A DNA stretch of 43,067 nt from Clostridia bacterium (lineage in GTDB: Bacteria; Bacillota; Clostridia; Oscillospirales; CAG-382): positions 1 through 43,067 of the forward strand of contig JAGAUT010000069.1 in NCBI GenBank assembly GCA_017620655.1, in the 5' to 3' direction. Below, piece by piece: positions 1 to 5,450 of the stretch. The position numbers were made by a program, and so were the translations under genes. Under the pieces are notes generated by a model. It searched no databases. It was not told the DNA's origin and saw nothing but the letters and a program-made list of their open reading frames with translations. The number at the start of each line of letters is the position of its first letter. Positions within the stretch are counted from its first letter, which is position 1.

Positions 1-1
1 G

Positions 2-286
2 CCCCAGACAAAGTTCGAAGGTCAGGTTTACGTTCTTACAGAAAAGGAAGGCGGACGTCATAAGCCCTTCTTCTCCAACTACAGACCTCAGTTCTTCTTC
101 AGAACAACTGACGTTACAGGTATCATCACTCTTCCCGACGGCGTTGAAATGTGCAACCCTGGCGACAACGTTAACATGAATGTTGAACTCATCGTTCCCG
201 TTGCTATGGAAGAAGGTCTCCGTTTCGCTATTCGTGAAGGCGGTAGAACAGTTGGTTCCGGTGTCGTTTCCAAGATCTTTGGTTAA
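2..286 (+). CDS. tuf: Translation elongation factor Tu, C-terminal part (5' end outside window)
   Basis: This is the last ~94 residues of EF-Tu, the GTPase that delivers aminoacyl-tRNA to the ribosomal A site. The visible part is domain 3 of the family: it contains the run EGGRHKPFF, then [16 protein letters not shown] and the typical ending [15 protein letters not shown] followed by a lysine-isoleucine tail. Reading frame 2 stays open from the left edge to TAA at 284-286. The GTPase domain lies outside the window, so nothing can be said about the start. Codon use is strongly biased (CTC, GTT, TTC, AAG), as expected of a highly expressed gene. Identification is essentially certain from family knowledge. 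Confidence 0.98.
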   Translation, partial: PQTKFEGQVYVLTEKEGGRHKPFFSNYRPQFFFRTTDVTGIITLPDGVEMCNPGDNVNMNVELIVPVAMEEGLRFAIREGGRTVGSGVVSKIFG

Positions 287-309
287 TTGATACTTTAGAA
301 CAAAAACTT

Positions 310-352
310 CCGCGATAAGCGGTTTTGATGGGAAGCCGCAAGGCTTCCCATC
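310..352 (+). terminator. Stem-loops after tuf, probable terminator
   Basis: A short CCGC/GCGG hairpin with four T (310-326) is followed at once by a perfect 11-bp stem (327-337 with 342-352) closed by a GCAA tetraloop of the GNRA type. The strong stem lacks a T-tract, so it may protect the tuf 3' end rather than terminate by itself. Confidence 0.55.
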
Positions 353-369
353 ACTCATATATTGAAATT

Positions 370-684
370 ATCTTTCGGGGCAGGGAGTGTTTCCCTACCG
401 GCGGGCGGTGAAGCACCGCTACAAATTCACGGGGCATCTTGGCAGTAAGCAAGCCGAAGATGTCGCACAAACATAATAACAACTTTTAGGGCGGGGCGGC
501 GAAGCGCCGCTGCAAATTCACGGGGCATCTTGGTTTTAAAACAAGCCGAAGATGTCGCACAAACATAATAATAACTTTTAGGGCGGGGAGAATGTCCCCA
601 CCGGCGGTATAGTCCGAGAGCGATGATGAATCGTTGATTTGGTGAAACTCCAAAACCGACAGTATAGTCTGGATGAAGAAAGAT
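370..684 (+). promoter_or_regulatory. FMN riboswitch (RFN element) with an internal insertion
   Basis: The 5' part (370-404) reads ATCTTTCGGGGCAGGG, then a loop, CCCTA and CCGGCGG; the 3' part (600-684) reads CCGGCGGTATAGTCC, then GATTTGGTGAAA, CCGACAGTATAGTC and TGGATG. These are the conserved boxes of the FMN aptamer. The outer helix P1 pairs 370-376 (ATCTTTC) perfectly with 678-684 (GAAAGAT), so both halves belong to one element. They are separated by about 203 bp of repeated sequence (405-607), where a normal aptamer runs straight from CCGGCGG into TATAG. The element precedes ribU, its expected target: FMN binding should stop expression of the riboflavin importer. Confidence 0.88.
404..607 (+). 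repeat. Two structured ~91-bp tandem repeat units inside the FMN aptamer
   Basis: Unit 1 starts at 404 and unit 2 at 495. Each begins with a GC hairpin (GCGGTG-AAG-CACCGC; GCGGCG-AAG-CGCCGC), then CAAATTCACGGGGCATCTTGG, a variable 8-9 bp loop, AAGCCGAAGATGTCGCAC and a tail ending in ACTTTTAGGGCGGG. CATCTT and AAGATG form a second hairpin. The whole insertion is bounded by an 8-bp direct repeat ACCGGCGG (397-404 and 600-607), which could be a target-site duplication or the product of recombination. No coding capacity was recognised. Confidence 0.8.
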
Positions 685-688
685 GAAG

Positions 689-740
689 AACACGGGGATA
701 TCCCGTGTTTAGCCCGACAATAGGTCGGGATTTTTTCTTT
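689..740 (+). terminator. Expression platform of the FMN riboswitch: hairpin plus intrinsic terminator
   Basis: Stem AACACGGG/CCCGTGTT (689-709) is followed by CCCGAC-AATAG-GTCGGG (713-729) and a T-tract TTTTTTCTTTT. The second hairpin is a classic intrinsic terminator placed just after the aptamer, pointing to transcription-attenuation control of ribU. Confidence 0.85.
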
Positions 741-767
741 TATAGACCTCTGAAAGAATAAAACGAC

Positions 768-937
768 GGTGGAAAACATACAGTTTTAACCCACAAAATC
801 CACATTTTAGTTAGGTGAAATGTGGAAAACCAAACGACAGCACGGCACAAATGACGTATTTATGTACCTTGTTTGGTGGAAAAGTCGGTGGATTTGTGTG
901 GAAACAAAAAAATTACGGTGGAAAACTGTGTGGAAAG
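768..937 (+). repeat. Cluster of GTGGAAA motifs in the ribU leader
   Basis: Between the riboswitch terminator and ribU the octamer GTGGAAAA or a one-base variant occurs at 769, 822, 876, 898, 918 and 930, with a GTGGATTT at 888. The copy at 821-829 (TGTGGAAAA) differs from the DnaA-box consensus TGTGGATAA at one base. An 8-bp inverted repeat CCACATTT/AAATGTGG lies at 800-825. The function is unknown; the motif density is what stands out. Confidence 0.5.
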
Positions 938-986
938 TGTTAAAATTGGATTTTTTGCCGTAAATTCATATGAAAAGAGGATTCTT

Positions 987-1535
987 ATGCAAAACAAAGC
1001 AAGGCTGGTATCAATAACCGGCATACTGACAGCCATGTCGACGATACTTTATGTATATCCGACATTTCCCATAATTCCCGCATTCCCGTGGCTGAAGATA
1101 GACTTTGCCGATGTGCCTGCACTTTTTGCGGCACTTCTCATCAATCCCGTAATCGGCGGAATTGTGGTACTTATCAGAAACTCCATTCACTTACTTATTT
1201 CTTCAACGGGAATGGTTGGCGAGTTGTCAAACTTCATTATAAGTGCGCTGTTTGTCATCTCCGCAGGCGTATTTTCACGCATTTATTCCAAGGAAAAAGT
1301 ATTATCGGTGTGCAGACTTATCTTTACCATGATATCTGCAATGCTGATTCAGGTAGTTGTTGCCGCACTTTGCAACAAATACATAATGATACCGTTATAC
1401 GGCATTCAGGGCGACCCTGCCGAGTACATTCTCATGGGCGTTGTACCCTTTAATCTTATCAAAACGGCGATGAGCTCGGTTCTGTTCCTTTTGATTTACA
1501 GAACGCTCATACCGAAAATCAGAAGATATATTTAG
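987..1535 (+). CDS. ribU: Riboflavin ECF transporter S component RibU
   Basis: This is a 182-residue, strongly hydrophobic protein with about six predicted membrane segments, matching the S component of energy-coupling factor vitamin transporters. It would bind riboflavin at the outer face and pair with the shared EcfAA'T module, which is not in this window. Family features are the N-terminal LVSITGILTAMSTILYV segment, the PWLKIDFADVPALFAAL stretch typical of RibU, and a basic C-terminus. An in-frame start exists upstream at 873, but ATG 987 has a good ribosome site (AGAGGA at 976-981) and begins where the family begins. The FMN riboswitch upstream independently supports the riboflavin assignment. 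The leader from terminator to start is long (about 245 nt). Confidence 0.9.
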   Translation: MQNKARLVSITGILTAMSTILYVYPTFPIIPAFPWLKIDFADVPALFAALLINPVIGGIVVLIRNSIHLLISSTGMVGELSNFIISALFVISAGVFSRIYSKEKVLSVCRLIFTMISAMLIQVVVAALCNKYIMIPLYGIQGDPAEYILMGVVPFNLIKTAMSSVLFLLIYRTLIPKIRRYI

Positions 1536-1580
1536 CTTTTCATGTGATTGTCATAAAAAGTTTATATATTATTCAATTTA

Positions 1581-1613
1581 TTGCTGTGAAATTTATTAAA
1601 AATATGATATAAT
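1581..1613 (+). promoter_or_regulatory. Extended -10 promoter of the ferredoxin gene
   Basis: TGATATAAT at 1605-1613 is a perfect -10 with the TGn extension. The nearest -35-like hexamer (TTGCTG, 1581-1586) is 21 bp away, too far, so recognition probably rests on the extended -10. Confidence 0.6.
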
Positions 1614-1683
1614 GGCAACGTAGTCGGCGGATTGTATGGTTTCTGCCGAACTTTCAGCAAATATTTTATGGAGGTGTATTTTA

Positions 1684-1854
1684 ATGGCATACGTAATTAC
1701 AGACGCTTGCATCGGTTGCGGTGCATGTGCAGCAGAATGTCCTGTTGACGCTATCAGCGAAAAGGACGGAAAGTACGAAATCAACAAGGATGATTGCATC
1801 GACTGCGGCTCTTGCGCAGCAGCTTGCCCTGTTGAAGCTCCCGTAGCTGAATAG
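1684..1854 (+). CDS. 2[4Fe-4S] ferredoxin
   Basis: This 56-residue soluble electron carrier is of the clostridial type. Two copies of the CxxCxxCxxxCP motif are present (CIGCGACAAECP near residue 9, CIDCGSCAAACP near residue 38), each ligating one [4Fe-4S] cluster with the fourth cysteine of the partner motif. The length is exactly that of classical clostridial ferredoxins. It would shuttle low-potential electrons among pyruvate:ferredoxin oxidoreductase, hydrogenase and Rnf-type complexes. ATG 1684 is set by a strong GGAGGTG (1670-1676); an upstream in-frame start at 1636 would add a non-family extension. It is a single-gene unit with its own extended -10 promoter and terminator. Confidence 0.96.
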   Translation: MAYVITDACIGCGACAAECPVDAISEKDGKYEINKDDCIDCGSCAAACPVEAPVAE

Positions 1855-2147
1855 CAGGTAGCACCTGCGGGCGAACTCGCGGGAAATTGAGTACGAAAAC
1901 ATATTATGTTATTCGCGTAACAAACTAAACCCAACCACCAAACAACGGCGGTTGGGTTTTTGCTTGCCAAACGGGGTTTGTTAAGCGACACCGAGAGCTT
2001 GTTTACAGCCGAGATACGGCGTGAATTTGCTGTCGGGCTTTCCCGACCGCCAAACAACGGCGCAAGGGTTTTTGCGGCGAGTCGCCGCTGACAACTTCGC
2101 GGAGAATTACAATATTTGAATAGGCAATAATGGTCGCGTAACAAACG
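1855..2147 (+). repeat. Ferredoxin 3' region: duplicated ~50-bp sequence with hairpins
   Basis: There is no gene here. Two related ~50-bp stretches (1876-1925 and 2096-2146) both begin CGCGG-(G/A)-(A/G)-AATT and end TCGCGTAACAAAC, each followed by a hairpin terminator. Between them are CCGACCGCCAAACAACGGCG at 2043-2062, a relative of the hairpin at 1928-1958, and a GCGGCGA-G-TCGCCGC palindrome at 2074-2088. This is an intergenic repeat mosaic rather than a lost gene. Confidence 0.6.
1928..1962 (+). terminator. Intrinsic terminator of the ferredoxin gene
   Basis: AACCCAACC (1928-1936) pairs with GGTTGGGTT (1950-1958), followed by TTTTTG. The loop ACCAAACAACGGC recurs in the terminator after melA (41130-41169). 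Confidence 0.85.
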
Positions 2148-2182
2148 AAAAACTTGCATCAAACGCCGATGCAAGTTTTTTT
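2148..2182 (-). terminator. Terminator of the WYL regulator gene
   Basis: AAAAACTTGCATC and GATGCAAGTTTTT form a 13-bp stem just after the stop codon of the minus-strand gene. T-tracts on both strands allow bidirectional function. Confidence 0.85.
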
Positions 2183-2183
2183 G

Positions 2184-3176
2184 CTACTTATATTTTTGAA
2201 GAACTTCTTTCGCATATTTTACAAATTCATCAGCGACATTCTGAGGTGTTGCGATTTTTACCATATCCCCGAAGGAAAAGAGCCAGCCGAAGAAGTGGGG
2301 GCTTACCACCACATTGCAGTAAACATAAACCTTTCCCGCATTTTCGCTCTTTCTCATCATGACGTCCTTGCCGAAGCGGTCAATCACAACTCCGCAGAGC
2401 TTTTCGTCGAACTCAAGGCATATCTGCGTATCCTTGCCTCCGAACATGGAGAAGACCTTCTTTGAGTACATGGAAATATCTGTCTCCTCAAATTCTTTGC
2501 GTCCGCGTCTTGCTTTATCCGTCACATGGATTTCCAGCATTTTGTCAACCCTGTAGTGCTTGATGATTTCGCTTTCCTCGTCGTAGGCAATCAGGTAATA
2601 ATTCTCGTCATCCCAGTTGAGGGCAAAGGGGCTTACCCTGTAAAGCCTTCCGTCGTGGCGAAGCACTCTTTCCTTATTGACATTGTATTCAAAATACTTG
2701 AATGTGATGGACAGATTGTTGGTAATTGCGGTGTGAATTTTGTCCACGTTATAATAAATACTCTCGTTCATGCTCTTGATACGGGAGGGGATTATCACCT
2801 GACGGGAAAGGGTCTGTGCTTCGTGAAAGCTGCAGAGAGTTTCCAGCTTTCCTATAAGCTGATTTGACTTTTTGTCGGTGATAAACTTTGCCACCTGCAC
2901 GGCATCAACAAGAAGCTTTAATTCTGAAACCTCAAAGGTTCTGCCTGCAACATAGTATCCCGTTGTTCCGCCCTGCTTTATGCTGAGAATGTCTGTGCCG
3001 AAAAGACGCAGATTTTCAAAATCGTCATAAAGACTTTTTCTTTCGGCGGAAATTCCCACAGAGGCGAGATATTCAATTATCTCATTGATGGTGACGGTGT
3101 GGTTTTCGTCGGTGTTTTCGAGAAGAAATTTGTTAAGATACAGAAGCTTCAGCTTTTGTCCTGCTTGCTTTGCCAT
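2184..3176 (-). CDS. WYL-domain transcriptional regulator (DeoR-like HTH)
   Basis: This 330-residue cytoplasmic regulator has a winged helix-turn-helix in residues ~8-70 (LKLLYLNKFLL, then a recognition region with AERKSLYDDFENL) and a WYL ligand-sensing domain in residues ~130-230 (SITFKYFEYN, LYRVSPFALNWDDENYYLIAYDE, HYRVDKM). The C-terminal extension matches the WYL C-terminal domain seen in this family. WYL proteins bind nucleic-acid-like or nucleotide ligands and usually control neighbouring or DNA-damage genes; here the target is unknown, though the divergently placed phosphoesterase gene is a natural candidate. On the minus strand, AAGGGGG precedes ATG by a suitable distance. A promoter with a TTTACA / TAAAAT pair lies at 3198-3226. 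Confidence 0.88.
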   Translation of the reverse strand: MAKQAGQKLKLLYLNKFLLENTDENHTVTINEIIEYLASVGISAERKSLYDDFENLRLFGTDILSIKQGGTTGYYVAGRTFEVSELKLLVDAVQVAKFITDKKSNQLIGKLETLCSFHEAQTLSRQVIIPSRIKSMNESIYYNVDKIHTAITNNLSITFKYFEYNVNKERVLRHDGRLYRVSPFALNWDDENYYLIAYDEESEIIKHYRVDKMLEIHVTDKARRGRKEFEETDISMYSKKVFSMFGGKDTQICLEFDEKLCGVVIDRFGKDVMMRKSENAGKVYVYCNVVVSPHFFGWLFSFGDMVKIATPQNVADEFVKYAKEVLQKYK

Positions 3177-3197
3177 GATATCTGCCCCCTTTTCTAC

Positions 3198-3271
3198 ATT
3201 TTAACACAAAAAACGTAAGATGTAAATAGCTTGCAAAACGTCTTTACTTTTGACGCCGTTTGTGCTACAAT
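3198..3271. promoter_or_regulatory. Divergent promoters for the WYL gene and the PHP-HAD operon
   Basis: Minus strand: TTTACA (3226-3221), 17-bp spacer, TAAAAT (3203-3198). Plus strand: TTTACT (3243-3248), 17-bp spacer, TGC-TACAAT (-10 at 3266-3271). The two lie back to back in a 125-bp gap. Confidence 0.6.
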
Positions 3272-3301
3272 AGAGTAAATCAGAGAAAAAGGAAGAGAAT
3301 C

Positions 3302-4132
3302 ATGCCCATCTGCGACATGCATATGCATACACGCATATCCTCCGATGCAGACCAGTCTTTGGAGAATAATGTGTTGTCTTTTTGCGAAACTGCAATAAAA
3401 AGAGGAATAAAGCACATTGCTTTTACCGAGCATTATGATATAATACCCGACCCCGGTGCAATCACCTGCGATGCTCTCGAGGCTAAAGAGGCTGCACGTC
3501 TTGCCAAGGAAAGGTACGGCGACAGACTGGATATTATGCACGGCATTGAGCTTGCCCACATTCACAGACCCGAATGTACGGCAGAGGGCAAGAGGGTACT
3601 GGATGAGGTGAACCCTGACTTTGTTCTCGGCTCGCTGCACATCAACGACGACGGCACCGACTACTATACCATGGATTTTTCGCAGTACAGCGACGAATTT
3701 CTGCTGTCGAGCCTTGACGATTATCTGTCGCAGATAATTCATTTTGCATCCTTTTGCGACTTTGACTCGCTGGCACACTGCACATATCCCCTCAGATATT
3801 TTCACATGCACTCAAGACTCGGCATAATTGATATGAAAAAATACTCTGAACCCTACAGTGAGCTATTCAGAGTGCTGATGAAAAGAGGAAAAAGCCTTGA
3901 GATTAATTCTTCAACTCTGCGGGGAGACTACAGACAGCCCCTTCCGTGCTTTGACCTTATAAAACTTTACGTTGACCTTGGCGGAAAGAAATTCACTCTC
4001 GGCTCCGACAGTCATCACTATGACCTTGTGGGTACAAAGATAGACGAGGTGCAGGAATTTATAAAGAGTCTTGGTGTTGAGGGCGTAATGACATACCATA
4101 ACAGACAGGAATCGTTTGTAAAATTCGATTGA
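3302..4132 (+). CDS. PHP-domain phosphoesterase (histidinol-phosphatase-like)
   Basis: This 276-residue protein belongs to the PHP superfamily of metal-dependent phosphoesterases. The metal-binding motifs are visible: DMHMHTRIS near residue 5, FTEHYD near residue 42, HGIELAHI near residue 80, LGSLHI near residue 107 and the terminal GSDSHH near residue 236. Closest in style to HisK-type histidinol-phosphatases, but there are no his genes nearby, so the substrate is open. ATG 3302 follows AGGAAGAGAATC; an in-frame start 42 nt upstream would add a basic tail with no family match. The HAD phosphatase gene starts 12 nt downstream, so the two form an operon of small-molecule phosphatases. Confidence 0.85.
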   Translation: MPICDMHMHTRISSDADQSLENNVLSFCETAIKRGIKHIAFTEHYDIIPDPGAITCDALEAKEAARLAKERYGDRLDIMHGIELAHIHRPECTAEGKRVLDEVNPDFVLGSLHINDDGTDYYTMDFSQYSDEFLLSSLDDYLSQIIHFASFCDFDSLAHCTYPLRYFHMHSRLGIIDMKKYSEPYSELFRVLMKRGKSLEINSSTLRGDYRQPLPCFDLIKLYVDLGGKKFTLGSDSHHYDLVGTKIDEVQEFIKSLGVEGVMTYHNRQESFVKFD

Positions 4133-4143
4133 CAGAGGTAAAA

Positions 4144-4905
4144 ATGATTAAACTTATTGTAAGCGATGTTGACGGGACAATACTGACAAAAGATCAGACC
4201 GAAGTGTCGGGCGAAATGCTTTGTGCCATTGATGCACTGAAGGCGTCGGGCAAAACGGTGGCAGTTGCTTCGGGCAGAACCTACGGAAGCCTTGAAAAGC
4301 TGTTTTATGCCGTAAAGCAGGATTTGTATTTCATCTGCTGCGACGGTGCTGTGATAATACACAACGACAAGGTTATATACTGCAAGCAGATAGGTGTCGG
4401 TGACGTAATTGATGTTATAAGACGTCCCGAATACGAAAACTGCGGAATATTGCTTTGTACCCCGAAAATTCCCTATGTAATACAGGGAAGCGAGGATTTT
4501 GCCATCACTGCCGAAACCCAGAGCGGCGAGGAGACATTCTATATCGAAAGACTTTATGACATAAAAGAACCCATAGTAAAAATTGCTGTCTGGTCAAAGG
4601 ACGGCAACGCGGAACCTTTGAACTTCTTGCCCAAATCCTTAAGGGTTGCATATAATGTCGGTGAGTGGTGCGAATATACAAGTGCCATTTCAAATAAAGG
4701 GCTTGCCGTGTCGGATCTGCAGATGAGACTTTATCTTACAAAGTTTGATACCGTGGCAATCGGCGACGGCGTAAACGACATTGAAATGATGAAAAAGGCG
4801 AAGATTGCTGTAAGTGCAAACAGGGCAGGGGATGAGCTGAAATCGGTGTGTTCGTATCATACCGAGGATGTTGCAGGATTTCTCAACAACCTTGCACAAG
4901 AATAA
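4144..4905 (+). CDS. HAD superfamily hydrolase, Cof/IIB type
   Basis: This 253-residue phosphatase has HAD motif I DVDGTIL near residue 8, motif II in VASGRTYGS near residue 43 and motif IV GDGVNDIEMM near residue 212, with a IIB cap domain between. Members of this Cof-like group hydrolyse sugar phosphates, pyridoxal phosphate or flavin mononucleotide; the sequence does not tell which. ATG 4144 is preceded by AGAGGT; an alternative TTG at 4129 overlaps the upstream stop codon. It is co-transcribed with the PHP phosphoesterase and closed by a terminator. Motifs are intact. Confidence 0.88.
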   Translation: MIKLIVSDVDGTILTKDQTEVSGEMLCAIDALKASGKTVAVASGRTYGSLEKLFYAVKQDLYFICCDGAVIIHNDKVIYCKQIGVGDVIDVIRRPEYENCGILLCTPKIPYVIQGSEDFAITAETQSGEETFYIERLYDIKEPIVKIAVWSKDGNAEPLNFLPKSLRVAYNVGEWCEYTSAISNKGLAVSDLQMRLYLTKFDTVAIGDGVNDIEMMKKAKIAVSANRAGDELKSVCSYHTEDVAGFLNNLAQE

Positions 4906-4910
4906 TTTTA

Positions 4911-4938
4911 AAGAGATGCCTTGCGGCATCTCTTTTTT
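4911..4938 (+). terminator. Intrinsic terminator after the PHP-HAD operon
   Basis: AAGAGATGCC-TTGC-GGCATCTCTT followed by TTTT: a 10-bp stem with a T-tract directly after the HAD stop codon. Confidence 0.9.
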
Positions 4939-5040
4939 GCGAATAAAAACGAGTTTAGTGCAATATATATAAATATAAAGATGGTTAGCCGCGACAAACT
5001 TGCAAAAAAATACAAATTTGTAATTTTAAGTAGAAAAAAC

Positions 5041-5094
5041 TTGACAAAAGGTAATAATGTTGCTAAAATACAAAGTGGTTAGAGTAAACTAACC
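5041..5094 (+). promoter_or_regulatory. feo promoter with palindromic operator
   Basis: TTGACA (5041-5046), 17-bp spacer, TGC-TAAAAT (-10 at 5064-5069). The palindrome GGTTAG-N6-CTAACC at 5077-5094 lies on the expected start site, the classic place for a repressor. A degenerate copy (GGTTAG-N6-CAAACT) is at 4983-5000 upstream of the promoter. Confidence 0.75.
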
Positions 5095-5115
5095 GCTACG
5101 AAAAGAGGTGTGAAC

Positions 5116-5328
5116 ATGACTCTGAGAAACGCAGAGCCTGAAAAGGAATATGTTATCAAGAGCATTGTCACAGACGATGAGGAGCTTGACGCTTTTCTCT
5201 TTTCACTCGGATGCTATGCAGGGGAAAGAATAACAGTTATCTCCCACCTGAAGGGCGGATGTGTTGTTTCCATAAAAGACGGAAGATACACAATTGATAA
5301 TGACCTTGCGGATGCAATAGAAATCTAA
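5116..5328 (+). CDS. feoA: Ferrous iron transport protein A
   Basis: FeoA is a small cytosolic SH3-like protein (70 residues) needed for Fe(II) uptake through FeoB. The family pattern is recognisable: LRNAEPEKEYVIKSI at the start, a central LFSLGCYAGERITVI and a C-terminal GGCVVSIKDGRYTIDNDLADAI. ATG 5116 has the ribosome site AAGAGGTG at 5103-5110; the upstream GTG at 5110 is part of that site. It is first in the operon feoA-feoB-FeoB-associated protein. Expression is probably iron-controlled through the palindrome at the promoter. Confidence 0.93.
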   Translation: MTLRNAEPEKEYVIKSIVTDDEELDAFLFSLGCYAGERITVISHLKGGCVVSIKDGRYTIDNDLADAIEI

Positions 5329-5337
5329 AAAAACTGA

Positions 5338-5388
5338 CCGACGGCGTCGTCGGTTGGCTTTAACCCCGAAGGTTAGTTGTCGCTAACC
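5338..5388 (+). promoter_or_regulatory. Hairpin and second feo palindrome between feoA and feoB
   Basis: CCGACG-GCGT-CGTCGG (5338-5353) forms a small hairpin without T-tract. GGTTAG-N6-CTAACC recurs at 5371-5388, identical in both arms and spacing to the copy on the feo promoter, only 62 nt before feoB. Confidence 0.7.
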
Positions 5389-5450
5389 ACATCGGACACA
5401 ATATGTTGTAATTTTAGTTCGAGAAGAACTTTAATATGGGAGGAAAATGA

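Noticed and set aside
404..607. Tandem repeats as a possible CRISPR array
   Set aside because: Only two 91-bp units that are alike throughout, no short repeats with unique spacers and no cas genes.
427..779. Overlapping minus-strand open frames across the tuf-ribU gap
   Set aside because: They run through the FMN aptamer and the tandem repeat and repeat the same peptide; no ribosome site or family match.
768..937. GTGGAAA cluster as the chromosomal replication origin
   Set aside because: No dnaA, dnaN or rpmH nearby and only one motif is close to a true DnaA box; reported only as a curiosity.
5077..5094. feo palindrome as a standard Fur or DtxR box
   Set aside because: Arms resemble DtxR half-sites but the spacing is 6 bp instead of 1, and there is no GATAATGAT-type Fur repeat.
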